Assembly (NCBI GenBank): GCA_937995835.1
Contig: CALKIV010000025.1
Coordinates: 62,001-126,000 of the forward strand
From: an uncultured Dysgonomonas sp.
GTDB taxonomy: Bacteria; Bacteroidota; Bacteroidia; Bacteroidales; Dysgonomonadaceae
DNA: 64,000 nt
Direction: 5' to 3'
Of the stretch, positions 1-8,253 are shown piece by piece (within the stretch, counting starts at the first letter, position 1; the number at the start of each line of letters is the position of its first letter). Made by a program: the position numbers and the translations under genes. Under the pieces are notes generated by a model. It saw nothing but the letters and a program-made list of their open reading frames with translations. It searched no databases and had not been told where the DNA came from.

Positions 1-404
1 GATTTTTTATAGATCTTCTGTTTTTGTTCATCCGGAGTGTTAGGCGTAATAGAGGTATCTGTTTGGATAAAAGTAAGATAGTACTCTTCTGGATCCAACT
101 TTTCTCTTTGTCCTATTAGCTTAGTCAGGTATGAGTGATAATAGAAATCAGGAGTAACGGTAATGATGGTTTCTCCATACTCATTGACTGTTGAACGTGC
201 CGAAAAGGTCATTTCAAAAAACAGGATATCGTAGTATTGATATGCTCTGTATGTCCCTTTCACGGTGGTTGAATCGGGATAAAGTTTTCTGTCTAATTCA
301 AAGGTACAATATGCTTTGTCGTCTTTATACTCATAGACTGTGATTTGAGCAAATAGATTTGTACCTAGAAATAAAATTATAAACAATGATATAAGTTTCT
401 TCAT
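1..404 (-). CDS. Secreted hypothetical protein, C-terminus outside the window
   Basis: A reading frame opens with ATG at 404 and stays open to the window edge (134 codons), so the protein is cut at its C-terminal side. The N-terminus MKKLISLFIILFLGTNLFAQ is a clear Sec signal peptide with a likely signal peptidase I site after FAQ, so the mature protein should be periplasmic or exported. The mature part is rich in Tyr and Thr and looks like alternating beta strands. I do not recognise the family. It is transcribed away from the ribosomal operon and separated from it by a terminator-like hairpin. Existence is well supported by the signal peptide and uninterrupted frame; function is unknown. 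Confidence 0.75.
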   Translation of the reverse strand, partial: MKKLISLFIILFLGTNLFAQITVYEYKDDKAYCTFELDRKLYPDSTTVKGTYRAYQYYDILFFEMTFSARSTVNEYGETIITVTPDFYYHSYLTKLIGQREKLDPEEYYLTFIQTDTSITPNTPDEQKQKIYKK

Positions 405-511
405 GACTACTTGTTCTATTTTAGAGTAATAAAAAGATTTTTCAATTGCTAAAGCTAATAAAAAATAACTTTTTTTCTAGTGTAATTTATCTAAAAGGTT
501 GTTTTATAGAG

Positions 512-548
512 AAAACAAGGTGAAACAAATTTTGCTCCACCTTGTTTT
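512..548. terminator. Terminator after the rpsF-rpsR-rplI operon
   Basis: An 11-bp perfect inverted repeat (AAAACAAGGTG at 512-522 with its complement at 538-548) encloses a 15-base loop and gives T-runs on both strands. It lies 16 bases past the rplI stop, as expected for a Rho-independent terminator of the ribosomal operon. Confidence 0.75.
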
Positions 549-564
549 TTAATATAGTTTGTTC

Positions 565-1005
565 TTATTCAGATACAACTTCGAATGGTAATTCTACAGT
601 TACTTCTTTGTGAAGTTTGATTGTAGCATTGTATTTACCAATTTCTTTCACACCTTTCACAGAAATTAGTTTTCTGTCGATCAGGTGACCAGCTTTCTCA
701 AGAGCTTCAGCAATTTGGATGTTTGTTACCGATCCAAAGATAGTACCTGTTGTACTTGTTTTTGCACCTACTGTAACAGTTACCCCTTCTAGTTTTTGAG
801 CTAATTCTTGAGCTTCTTGTTTGATTTTCTCAAGCTTGTGGGCACGTTGTTTAAGATTCTCTGCAACAACTTTCTTTGCAGATTTTGTAGCTATAACAGC
901 TTTCCCTTGAGGAAGCAAGAAGTTACGTCCGTAACCATCTTTTACTGTTACAACATCATCTTTGTAGCCCAAGTTGAGCATATCTTCTAATAAAATTACT
1001 TCCAT
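565..1005 (-). CDS. rplI: 50S ribosomal protein L9
   Basis: L9 binds domain V of 23S rRNA at the base of the L1 stalk and helps keep reading frame. The 146-residue length is normal for the family. The N-terminal domain begins MEVILLEDMLNLGYKDDVV and contains the conserved GYGRNFLLPQGKA stretch near residues 24-36, followed by the long connecting helix rich in Lys, Glu and Gln (about 42-75) and the C-terminal domain with the GSVTN motif near residue 91. It is the last gene of rpsF-rpsR-rplI. Unusually for this phylum it has a strong AGGAGG Shine-Dalgarno sequence about 7 bases before the ATG, which fixes the start. Confidence 0.98.
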   Translation of the reverse strand: MEVILLEDMLNLGYKDDVVTVKDGYGRNFLLPQGKAVIATKSAKKVVAENLKQRAHKLEKIKQEAQELAQKLEGVTVTVGAKTSTTGTIFGSVTNIQIAEALEKAGHLIDRKLISVKGVKEIGKYNATIKLHKEVTVELPFEVVSE

Positions 1006-1021
1006 TTCTTTTCCTCCTTTT

Positions 1022-1288
1022 TTATTTCATTAAGTCAGTAACATAAGGAAGCAAAGCCAAATGGCGAGCCCTCTTAACCGCTTGTGCTACACGACGTTGG
1101 AATTTCAAAGATGTTCCTGTGATACGACGAGGAAGAATTTTTCCTTGTTCGTTCAAGAATTTTTTAAGAAATTCAGGATCTTTATAGTCAATATATTTGA
1201 TTCCGCTTTTTTTGAAACGGCAATATTTTTTCTTTTTAATATCTACAGATGGTGGTGTAAGATATCTGATTTCTGATTTTTGTGCCAT
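1022..1288 (-). CDS. rpsR: 30S ribosomal protein S18
   Basis: S18 sits on the platform of the small subunit and dimerises with S6. At 88 residues it has the usual length, with the diagnostic KYCRFKKSGIKYIDYKDPE segment near residues 21-39 and the basic GKILPRRITG and FQRRVAQAVKRARHLALLP motifs at the C-terminus. The start codon lies 2 bases past the rpsF stop, so the two partners are made from one message and are probably translationally coupled. No Shine-Dalgarno sequence is seen, as is common in Bacteroidota. Confidence 0.98.
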   Translation of the reverse strand: MAQKSEIRYLTPPSVDIKKKKYCRFKKSGIKYIDYKDPEFLKKFLNEQGKILPRRITGTSLKFQRRVAQAVKRARHLALLPYVTDLMK

Positions 1289-1290
1289 AA

Positions 1291-1650
1291 TTAGTTTTCT
1301 TTTACTTCTTCTTTTTTAGACGATTTTAATTTTCTTCTCTTTTCTGCATATTCAAGAGCGTATTTGTCTTGACGGAAAGTCAAGAAACGGATCACGCGCT
1401 CGTCACGACGGAATTGAGTTTCTAGAGTTGCTATCAAGCTTGGATCAGCTTGGAACTCTATCATTGCATAAAAACCAGTAGATTTCTTTTGGATAGGGTA
1501 AGCTAGCTTGCGAAGACCCCAAAGCTCTTCGTTCACTACTTTCGCTTCTCCATTGGCTTCGATGAAAGCCTTGAATTTGTCTACTGCTTCCTTTGTCTGA
1601 GCTTCAGACAAAACGGGAGTTAAAATGAAAACAGCTTCGTAATTGTTCAT
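1291..1650 (-). CDS. rpsF: 30S ribosomal protein S6
   Basis: S6 forms a heterodimer with S18 and binds the central domain of 16S rRNA. The start MNNYEAVFILTPVLSE and the motif WGLRKLAYPIQKKSTGFY near residues 44-61 are typical. The last 20 or so residues form a Lys/Glu-rich tail (EKRRKLKSSKKEEVKEN), an extension common in this phylum. It is the first gene of the operon; a well-formed promoter lies about 55 bases upstream of its ATG. In other bacteria S6-S18 can repress its own message by binding the leader; no such structure was traced here. Confidence 0.97.
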   Translation of the reverse strand: MNNYEAVFILTPVLSEAQTKEAVDKFKAFIEANGEAKVVNEELWGLRKLAYPIQKKSTGFYAMIEFQADPSLIATLETQFRRDERVIRFLTFRQDKYALEYAEKRRKLKSSKKEEVKEN

Positions 1651-1701
1651 AAAATATAAATTGATTTTAAATAATTTATCTCATCCTCTCGAATGAGCGT
1701 G

Positions 1702-1732
1702 CAAAGATAGAAATATTTTTCTAAAACTGCAA
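1702..1732 (-). promoter_or_regulatory. Promoter of rpsF-rpsR-rplI
   Basis: On the minus strand a TATCTTTG box (1702-1709) is preceded at 19-base spacing by TTGC (1729-1732). This fits the Bacteroidota consensus of a TTTG-like -33 element and TAnnTTTG -7 element. It would give a leader of roughly 50 bases before rpsF. Confidence 0.7.
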
Positions 1733-1766
1733 GACTGCATTTTAGACTTTCTGTCTTTGGCTTTGT

Positions 1767-2624
1767 TTATTTTAATTCTAAACATTTTGCATTTTGGAAA
1801 TCTACCTTCTCCACTGCCTGATGGAGGTCTATCCATTGAAAGTCAGCAAGCATCTGCTCAAACTTAGGATAGGCGTGCTTTATGCCGTAGTATGACTTAA
1901 AGGTGCGGGCAGCTGATAGATGCTTGAATCGGGGTTGATCGTAGTCGAAATCTCGCATATGAAGATAGGTCATATTGTATTCCAACTTTTTCATTAATTT
2001 TTTGATAATCCAATAGGGAAACAATCTGAAATAGCCACCACCACCAAATACCATTTGTTTGCCAAAGAAAGACGCTGTACTGATAGGGAATTCTTTGATT
2101 TCGTATCCCTTATATTTTATCAAGGTAGGTTTGGCCTCTCCAAAGGATGGGAAACCTCCAAAACTGCGAGTGCTTGGAAAAATGGAACAGTCGATTTCGA
2201 TGCCGTTTTCTGCCAAAATTTCAAATGCCCAAAGTGCGTCTTCGGAGATGGAGAATGCTGGTGCTCGGAAGGCGTTCACCTTTTCGCCTATGGCATTCTC
2301 GATGCTGTCGAGCGATTTTTGCAGGTCTTGGGCAAACGTTTCGGGTGTCATCTCTCTCACAAAGAAATGCTTGTCGCTATGGCAGGCAAGTTTATGCCCA
2401 CGACTTTGAATCAACCTCAACACTTCCGGATAGGTTCTGGCAATCCATCCTAGGCAAAAGAAAGTAGCCTTTGTTTGATGTTCATCCAGCTTGTCGAGAA
2501 TCCTTGGTAGGTATTCATTGATGCGTGGCGGGTGGTTGAGCCATTCTTCTTCGGTGCAAAACGTGTCGAAATGATACCATTCCTCAATGTCGAAAGTTAG
2601 TATATTGATTTGTTCTGTTGTCAT
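1767..2624 (-). CDS. Polysaccharide deacetylase, NodB type with DUF3473-like tail
   Basis: This is a carbohydrate esterase family 4 protein expected to remove N- or O-acetyl groups from a glycan. The first catalytic motif is LTFDIEEWYHFD, with the likely base at Asp12. The metal-binding motif is CHSDKH, with His82 and His86 in the H-x3-H pattern, and RAPAFS follows near residue 120. The C-terminal part (PYWIIKKLMKK, then the DFDYDQPR region) resembles the DUF3473 extension found in exopolysaccharide-locus deacetylases. There is no signal peptide, so it probably acts on a cytoplasmic lipid-linked or nucleotide-linked substrate. It overlaps the upstream acetyltransferase by 4 bases (ATGA), so the two are coupled. 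The substrate is unknown. Confidence 0.9.
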   Translation of the reverse strand: MTTEQINILTFDIEEWYHFDTFCTEEEWLNHPPRINEYLPRILDKLDEHQTKATFFCLGWIARTYPEVLRLIQSRGHKLACHSDKHFFVREMTPETFAQDLQKSLDSIENAIGEKVNAFRAPAFSISEDALWAFEILAENGIEIDCSIFPSTRSFGGFPSFGEAKPTLIKYKGYEIKEFPISTASFFGKQMVFGGGGYFRLFPYWIIKKLMKKLEYNMTYLHMRDFDYDQPRFKHLSAARTFKSYYGIKHAYPKFEQMLADFQWIDLHQAVEKVDFQNAKCLELK

Positions 2625-3451
2625 ATTGTGTCTAAGTCTATTAATTGGAGGAAAATATCCTCTGCTTTAAGTTTCGGAAGTTGATTTTTCAGATCCTTGA
2701 ATACTAAATTGAAGGGTGGTCGTTTGACAAATTTAGGCAGATTGAAATATAAGCCTTTGGATGTCTGAGCTCCCAAGCCGATAAAAAGGTTCAACGGTCT
2801 GAATATTTCCTTAGATGATTGTTTTTTTATGCTATCAGTCAGCGTGGCTGACGAAATAGTTTTGGCAAAGAATGAGATTGGAGATTGCACAACTTTTCTC
2901 TGATCGTCGTAAGTGTAGCTGTTGGTTGGGCTCTGTAAGCGCCATTGCCATTGGCTGTCACTCCACGATTTATAGCAATTGGCTTGCTGATCAGTAGGGA
3001 ATATCTTTTTCCCAAAGCCCACTTTTACATTTAGAGGAGCTACTAAATAGAATCCAAAATGGTGCAGAAAGCCATGTGTGCTATTGGCATTGGGTACAGC
3101 TATCATAAAATCGAAATTGTTGGCTGTGGCATAATCTATCGTTTCTTGTGCCAGTTTGGTAAACAACCTCTTGCCTCTGTGGTGGATATTGGTAGCTACA
3201 TTGATGCAGAGCAAGCCTTTATACTTTTTGCCCCACATCATCATTTCGATAGGTAGACCGGCAAAATGAGAAATAATTTTGCCATCGAGCCAAGCATTGA
3301 AGCCCTCCATTTGTCCCAACGGATTTTGGGCATATTGCCATCTGACAAATTCCTTGGTGAACTTCTCGTTTTTGGGAAAAGATTCACTCAAGAAACGTGA
3401 GATTTCGGCTAATGAGTTGTCGTCTATTTCTATTCTTTTTACTTCTTCCAT
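2621..3451 (-). CDS. GNAT-family acyltransferase
   Basis: The 276-residue protein has a GNAT core in its first half. The segment CINVATNIHHRGKRLFTKLA near residues 83-102 matches GNAT motif A, with HRGKRLF as the acyl-CoA phosphate loop, and it is followed by a helix and the strand FDFMIAVPNANS. The second half resembles the longer GNATs found in polysaccharide loci. It is coupled by a 4-base overlap to the deacetylase downstream; a pair that adds and removes acyl groups on one glycan precursor is an attractive but unproven reading. No signal peptide is present. The acceptor cannot be read from sequence. Confidence 0.82.
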   Translation of the reverse strand: MEEVKRIEIDDNSLAEISRFLSESFPKNEKFTKEFVRWQYAQNPLGQMEGFNAWLDGKIISHFAGLPIEMMMWGKKYKGLLCINVATNIHHRGKRLFTKLAQETIDYATANNFDFMIAVPNANSTHGFLHHFGFYLVAPLNVKVGFGKKIFPTDQQANCYKSWSDSQWQWRLQSPTNSYTYDDQRKVVQSPISFFAKTISSATLTDSIKKQSSKEIFRPLNLFIGLGAQTSKGLYFNLPKFVKRPPFNLVFKDLKNQLPKLKAEDIFLQLIDLDTI

Positions 3452-3544
3452 ATACCTTATATATGTACTCTAATAATCTGAATACAAAATTACAAAGAAT
3501 TATTGATTTGTTCTTTGAATAAAATTGTATTTTAACAACAATTA

Positions 3545-3576
3545 TTGCAACAACAACTGTTGCTTTTGTATCTTTG
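3545..3576 (+). promoter_or_regulatory. marR promoter with internal inverted repeat
   Basis: TTGC (3545-3548) and TATCTTTG (3569-3576) at 20-base spacing form a Bacteroidota promoter for the MarR gene. Between the boxes lies a perfect inverted repeat, GCAACA-n5-TGTTGC (3547-3563). The size and placement suit a MarR dimer operator and suggest autoregulation; this is inferred. Confidence 0.6.
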
Positions 3577-3613
3577 CTAAATAAAAAATAATCTAACGAG
3601 TGAGGATTTTAAG

Positions 3614-4084
3614 ATGGCAATGGAATTAAACAAAGTAGAAGACCTGAGACTTATTTTTCCTATTATCAACGGAAAAGTGTCTATGGCAATCAATCGAATG
3701 ATTTATAGAAACTTCAGAAAAAGAGGGTTGCAAATCACTCCCGAGCAGTGGACGGTGTTGGCTTTCTTGTGGCAAGAGGATGGAGTGTCGCAACAGATGC
3801 TTTGCGATTCCACTTACAAAGATAAGCCTAGCATGACTCGCCTGATTGACAATCTGGAAAAGCAAGAGCTCGTTTATAGACTGCCGTCGAAAGAAGATAG
3901 ACGATCGAAGTTTATTCATTTAACCGAATTGGGACGATCCATCGAGGAGCCTGCCGCTGAGGCTGTCTATGAAACGATGACTGCTGCTCTTCAGGGTATT
4001 GATGAGGAGGGGATGGAGCGACTGAAAAATGTACTAGCACTTGTCTTTGGTAATGTCTCAAAGGCGTTGGAAAAAAATGAGTGA
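3614..4084 (+). CDS. MarR-family transcriptional regulator
   Basis: The 156-residue protein has the MarR layout. An N-terminal dimerisation helix precedes the winged helix-turn-helix at about residues 45-115, including QQMLCDSTYKDKPSMTRLID as the recognition region and SKEDRRSKFIHLTELG as the wing. A C-terminal helical pair follows. MarR proteins bind DNA as dimers and usually release it on binding small phenolic or toxic molecules or on oxidation. The gene is divergent from the acetyltransferase/deacetylase pair, so it may control itself and that pair. An inverted repeat in its own promoter supports autoregulation. The ligand is unknown. Confidence 0.93.
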   Translation: MAMELNKVEDLRLIFPIINGKVSMAINRMIYRNFRKRGLQITPEQWTVLAFLWQEDGVSQQMLCDSTYKDKPSMTRLIDNLEKQELVYRLPSKEDRRSKFIHLTELGRSIEEPAAEAVYETMTAALQGIDEEGMERLKNVLALVFGNVSKALEKNE

Positions 4085-4136
4085 TTGTTTGGCTCTTCAA
4101 AATGCAGTAAACAACATTATATATATACTAAAAAAT

Positions 4137-4166
4137 AAGTCCTCTTTTCGGAGGACTTGTTTTTTT
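4137..4166 (+). terminator. Terminator of the MarR gene
   Basis: AAGTCCTC (4137-4144) pairs with GAGGACTT (4151-4158) around a 6-base loop and is followed by a T-tract at 4160-4166. It lies about 50 bases after the marR stop. Confidence 0.75.
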
Positions 4167-4195
4167 AGAATGATAAAAGAAGAAGAGCGGAGTGA

Positions 4196-5662
4196 TTAAA
4201 AATATTTCTTCTCAGTCTCTTGGATGAAGTAGTTGATAATCCGGTAATAGATTTCATCGCCAAGGATAGCATCTTCTATGCCGTGATCGATGCTCGGATT
4301 GTCATTTACCTCTATTACGATGGCTTTTTCGTCCATCACTTTCAAATCTACCCCATATAAACCTTTGCCTATTAGTGATGCGGCTTTCAATGCTGTTCGG
4401 AGTACATCTTGTGGCACTTGGTAAATGGGTACAGTATCCACCAATCCTGATTTGCTTTTCCCCGAATCCAGATGCTGATAGATCTGCCAATGTCCTTTTG
4501 CCATATAATATTTGCAGGCGAAAAGAGGCTCGCCATTTAGGATCCCTATTCGCCAGTCGAAATCTGTGGGTGTATATTTTTGAGCCAAAAGGATTGCTGA
4601 CTTATCAAACAAAATCTCGAATGCTTTCTCCAGATCTCCTTGATCTTTCACTTTTTTCATTCCATGCGAGAATGAGCCATCAGGAATTTTCAGGATAAAA
4701 GGACTACCTAATTTCGCGCTAATAGATTCAAATGTGTTTTCATTCGATCTGAACACGAGCATTGATGGCGGACAAGCCACTTTTTCTTTGGCAAGCAACT
4801 CATTCAGATACACTTTGTTGGTGCATCGGATGATGGATGTGGGGTCGTCTATCACCACCAAATCGTTTAGCTTGGCTTGTTGTGCCAGCTTGAAGGTATA
4901 GTGGTTGAGCGCCGTGGTGGTGCGTATGAAGAGTCCGTCAAACTCCATGAGCCGGGCTGTGTCGTCTTCGGTGATCAGCTCGGCATTGACGTTCATTTTT
5001 TTTGCTATATCTAAAAATTTGGTCAAAGCTCTTTTGTTGCTTGGAGGAAATTTTTCTTCAGGATCGTATAGAATTGCCAGATTGTATCTGAATGTTTTGG
5101 TGGTGCGTGGCGCTCGCCAGACTTTCTTGCTAAAGTTGTCTAGCGCATTGGCAAATTGTGTTTGTTCTTCCTCGCTAAGTTCGTTCAGACCAATGGACTT
5201 TACCGATTCTATCTGATTGCGCTGACGGGTATTGAATCCTACTCGGAGCAGAGGGGAAGGGTAGTTGTCGAAAATAAAGCGAGCAATTTTTTCTAATCCT
5301 TTCTCGGCGCAAGTGCCCAGATAGATATTCATATACCAGATATCATCTTGGATGTTGTTTTTCTGAATCCACTGGTAGCATATTTTCTGCAGATTCAAAT
5401 CCATGCGTACCCCTGTGCCAGTTTGCAGCTTATTAATGATGTCTACGCTTGGTATAATTTTGTGACCACGAGCCAAGCCCAGAAGGGAGCAGTAATAGCC
5501 CTCGGAATTGTAGCTGTAATCGTTGCTCAGGTTGATCACCAGCTTAGAGCTTTCGGACAAATCTTTATTCTTCAAGTATTCTGAAGCCGTCAGCACACTG
5601 TTAGTTTTGTAGTATGGCTCCCAGTCTTTTAGTTCGTCCAATAGGATTAAAACATTATTCAT
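4196..5662 (-). CDS. RimK-like ATP-grasp ligase with RLAN-type N-terminal domain
   Basis: The 488-residue protein combines an N-terminal region like the RimK-like ATP-grasp N-terminal (RLAN) family, with NLSNDYSYNSEGYYCSLLGL near residue 44, and a C-terminal ATP-grasp fold. Visible ATP-grasp signatures are IDDPTSIIRCTNKVYLNELL, the glycine-rich loop DGSFSHGMKK, and near the C-terminus VIEVNDNPSIDHGIED, which carries the metal-binding Glu and Asn. Such enzymes join an amine to an acyl phosphate using ATP, as in RimK glutamylation of ribosomal protein S6. The substrate of the RLAN subgroup is not established as far as I know. The gene stands alone between a terminator and a secreted nuclease-family gene. 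Confidence 0.85.
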   Translation of the reverse strand: MNNVLILLDELKDWEPYYKTNSVLTASEYLKNKDLSESSKLVINLSNDYSYNSEGYYCSLLGLARGHKIIPSVDIINKLQTGTGVRMDLNLQKICYQWIQKNNIQDDIWYMNIYLGTCAEKGLEKIARFIFDNYPSPLLRVGFNTRQRNQIESVKSIGLNELSEEEQTQFANALDNFSKKVWRAPRTTKTFRYNLAILYDPEEKFPPSNKRALTKFLDIAKKMNVNAELITEDDTARLMEFDGLFIRTTTALNHYTFKLAQQAKLNDLVVIDDPTSIIRCTNKVYLNELLAKEKVACPPSMLVFRSNENTFESISAKLGSPFILKIPDGSFSHGMKKVKDQGDLEKAFEILFDKSAILLAQKYTPTDFDWRIGILNGEPLFACKYYMAKGHWQIYQHLDSGKSKSGLVDTVPIYQVPQDVLRTALKAASLIGKGLYGVDLKVMDEKAIVIEVNDNPSIDHGIEDAILGDEIYYRIINYFIQETEKKYF

Positions 5663-5698
5663 TGTTTTGTTTAAAATAGAAAAATGTTAGTAAATTAT

Positions 5699-6736
5699 TT
5701 ATTCTTTAATATATATGTCCATGTAAATGGGGAGATGATCGCTGACACCTCCCAAGTAGCTCCATCCCGAATAGGTTCGGAATGGTTTTTGCCCTCCATA
5801 TTTTGTATCCTCTTCTAGTAAGAAATCGGGATGAAATAGTTTTGCGCCATTGCCTTGCAGATGGATGCTGTTTCGTTTTTCTAGTAGTAGTCCATTGACA
5901 ATCAGCTGATCCATGTGTTGCCACTTTCCTCTGTGTTTATACGATTTTATCTTTTCTTTTTCAGCTTCTGATGAAGAAAATAAATTGTATAAGTCTTTGT
6001 CAATGATTTTATTGGATAGTGATTCTGCCCCTAATGCTTCTTTGATGCTTTTGTTGGTGGGTAGATCGTTAAAGTCTCCCATCAGAACGATGTGTGGCTT
6101 CTTCCTCTTTGTCAATAGTTGGTCTACTTTATTTTTAAGTAATTGTGCCACAGCTATTCGTTTCGGCTCAGATTTGGCAATGCCTTCGCTTCTGGACGGA
6201 AAGTGACAGACAAAAATATCTAATGTGTCGCCACTGACTACCTGCCCTGTGACGTGTAACAGATCTCTGGTATGTTTTTTATCGCTCAGCGTGGGTGTAT
6301 ATACTTTATGTGCTATCAGTTTAAATTGATCTCGCTGATAGAGTAGGGCTACGTTAGAACCTCTGGTGTCTTTAGAGTTGGTGCTCACATATCTATATTG
6401 ATGTCGAGCCAAAGCCGATTTCTTGGAGAGGTCGTCAAGCACCGTTTTGTTTTCTATCTCGCAAAGCCCAACGAGAGCAGGGGGGAATTTTTCTCCTAAG
6501 GAAGAAATAACTTTCGCCACATCTTCCAATTTTTTCTGATAGCGATATGCATTCCAATGGTGAGTGCCGTCTGGAGTAAACTCGTCATCTAATGTTTTGG
6601 GGTTGTTGATAGTGTCGTAGAGATTTTCCACATTGTAGAACATCACTCTGAAAGCTTCTTGTCCAGAAACCTTGGGAGTGATCAGTATTAGAAATACTAA
6701 TAATATGAAAACTTTATTTTTCTGGATACCACTCAT
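5699..6736 (-). CDS. Secreted endonuclease/exonuclease/phosphatase-family protein
   Basis: A signal peptide (KVFILLVFLILITPKVSGQ) leads into a DNase I-like fold of about 320 residues. Hallmarks are FYNVENLYD near residue 34, VGLCEIEN with the metal-binding Glu near residue 94, the MGDFND motif near residue 219, and the C-terminal SDHLPIYMDI with the catalytic Asp-His. The fold covers nucleases, sphingomyelinases and phosphoesterases; the substrate cannot be assigned, but an extracytoplasmic nuclease or phosphodiesterase is likely. The start overlaps the end of the upstream beta-helix lipoprotein gene by 23 bases, implying one transcript and coupled translation. Confidence 0.9.
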   Translation of the reverse strand: MSGIQKNKVFILLVFLILITPKVSGQEAFRVMFYNVENLYDTINNPKTLDDEFTPDGTHHWNAYRYQKKLEDVAKVISSLGEKFPPALVGLCEIENKTVLDDLSKKSALARHQYRYVSTNSKDTRGSNVALLYQRDQFKLIAHKVYTPTLSDKKHTRDLLHVTGQVVSGDTLDIFVCHFPSRSEGIAKSEPKRIAVAQLLKNKVDQLLTKRKKPHIVLMGDFNDLPTNKSIKEALGAESLSNKIIDKDLYNLFSSSEAEKEKIKSYKHRGKWQHMDQLIVNGLLLEKRNSIHLQGNGAKLFHPDFLLEEDTKYGGQKPFRTYSGWSYLGGVSDHLPIYMDIYIKE

Positions 6737-8135
6737 AGCAACCTATATCAGGCTTAGAATCGGCGAATCGTGAAACGCCTCTCAGATCAGTGGGGGCTTT
6801 GTGTGCAGCTTCTATGTTGGCTGCATTACGTGCAAAGGATTCTTCTATTAGCTCGAAGCTATAGAAAAATTGATTTTCAGTATTCAGGTCTTTGAAGATA
6901 AAGGCCGAATCGATGTTCCATATTGTATTCTTAAACCATGGATCGCTCAATGGCTTGGAGCTTTGTAGCAGACAATTGAGAAACGAAATCTTATTGTTTT
7001 CTTGTGTCAGAAAGATATCTAATTCGTCGTAAAACGTTCCCACAATGATGCTGTTGGTAAATTGACATTTGGCAAGTGGGTAGCTTGTTTGTTCTATTCT
7101 ATCTGTCAACACGAGGTCTGATGTAGTTCTGGGGTGCCATCTGTAATAGTTGGCGATGGTGCAATGCAGAAAAGAGTAGCTTCCACCTGTTAGCATCAGC
7201 AGACCTCCTGTGGAGTTGGAAAATTGGCTGTTGACTGCATCTATATTGCAATTGATGGCTTTGAGTCCATATTGCGAGGTGTTGTGGACGATGGTGTTGG
7301 TCAGCGTCGCCTTTTTTCGTGTAGGGTTAGAAAGGGTGAAATCTATGCCGATTTGTGAGTTTCTGATATTCACATTGGTGAAAATATTCTCAAAACTGTT
7401 TGCCTCAACTGTTATGCCCATCCATTGACCTGATGCGTTGTCGTAAGGAATGTCGCGCTCGATAAGGTCGAAACGATGTCCTCTAAAGGTGATACGTTTC
7501 TTTTGTGTACCTTCAGCTATAATTCGTCCTTCGATGTGGAGCGAGCCTTTTTGGTCGAAAAAGAGATTTGTTCCCTCTTCTATGGTTAGTGTGGTGTTTT
7601 CTGCCACCGTCACTTTTCCTTTGATGTAGTAGCCCTTGTCGGCTGTGAGCGTGGTATTGCTGTCAATGGTTTTATTTTCCCAGATGTCAACATCCTGCAC
7701 GAAGGTCTTTAGCTTGATGTATTCTGTATTGCCGTTCCACGAGAGTTCTATGGCATCTTCTGCATTTGTTTGATTGTCGATTGGCTTGTTGGCAATGATG
7801 TCTACCATGATGTAGATGCTGTCTTTTCGGAGAAGGTCGATGTCTTGAAAATCGGTTCCGGCTAAGCCATCTACATTTATTCTGAAGCCACTTTTTTGGG
7901 GATTCACCAGTTTGATGGAGCTCAAAGTGATGGAATTATTATTTCGATTATATATTTTCAGTTTCTGAACAGGCGATGCCACGGAAGTGAAAACCGTATC
8001 GAAGTTTAGTTCCTCCTTAGAGTATGCCAACTTGAGCTTAGGGTCTGACGAAAACTTATCACTCTCCTCGCAGGCGATGGCCAGTAAAGCAATCATAAGA
8101 GTAAAAGTAAGTTGTATAAGTATTTTCATCTTCAA
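6714..8135 (-). CDS. Right-handed beta-helix lipoprotein
   Basis: The N-terminus MKMKILIQLTFTLMIALLAIACEESDKF has a lipobox (AIAC) with acidic residues after the cysteine, so it is probably anchored in the outer membrane and may be surface exposed. After an Ig-like N-terminal region, residues from about 165 on show repeated short strands (TLTADKGYYIKGKVTV, GSLHIEGRIIAEG, then a long run rich in Asn/Thr/Ile) typical of parallel beta-helix proteins. The C-terminus has the DLRGVSR...DIGCYEW motif of choice-of-anchor/beta-helix proteins in this phylum. Function is unknown; carbohydrate binding is plausible. It is the first gene of the pair with the nuclease-family protein. Confidence 0.87.
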   Translation of the reverse strand: MKMKILIQLTFTLMIALLAIACEESDKFSSDPKLKLAYSKEELNFDTVFTSVASPVQKLKIYNRNNNSITLSSIKLVNPQKSGFRINVDGLAGTDFQDIDLLRKDSIYIMVDIIANKPIDNQTNAEDAIELSWNGNTEYIKLKTFVQDVDIWENKTIDSNTTLTADKGYYIKGKVTVAENTTLTIEEGTNLFFDQKGSLHIEGRIIAEGTQKKRITFRGHRFDLIERDIPYDNASGQWMGITVEANSFENIFTNVNIRNSQIGIDFTLSNPTRKKATLTNTIVHNTSQYGLKAINCNIDAVNSQFSNSTGGLLMLTGGSYSFLHCTIANYYRWHPRTTSDLVLTDRIEQTSYPLAKCQFTNSIIVGTFYDELDIFLTQENNKISFLNCLLQSSKPLSDPWFKNTIWNIDSAFIFKDLNTENQFFYSFELIEESFARNAANIEAAHKAPTDLRGVSRFADSKPDIGCYEWYPEK

Positions 8136-8156
8136 TAGTCAGCGTATTTCTTCCTT

Positions 8157-8164
8157 CAAAGATA
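8157..8164 (-). promoter_or_regulatory. -7 element before the beta-helix lipoprotein
   Basis: TATCTTTG on the minus strand, 22 bases before the ATG. The -33 region is only a T-run, so the promoter is less certain than others here. Confidence 0.5.
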
Positions 8165-8198
8165 GTGGTTTTAGCAGAAAAAAAGATTTAAAATGAAT

Positions 8199-8231
8199 AA
8201 AAGCTTAATCCTTCTACAAGATTAAGCTTTT
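8199..8231. terminator. Hairpin terminator after the DsbA-like gene
   Basis: A perfect 12-bp stem (AAAAGCTTAATC 8199-8210 with its complement 8220-8231) and a 9-base loop lie 23 bases beyond the stop of the DsbA-like gene. The A/T ends of the stem supply T-tracts on both strands. Confidence 0.75.
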
Positions 8232-8253
8232 ATGTTTTATATCGATCAGATTA

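Noticed and set aside
2055..2467. Several long plus-strand frames (106-132 codons)
   Set aside because: They lie antisense to the deacetylase gene, whose catalytic motifs are clear, and show no signal peptide, domain or promoter.
6714..6736. Frameshift joining the beta-helix and nuclease genes
   Set aside because: The downstream gene has its own start and signal peptide, so this is an ordinary gene overlap.
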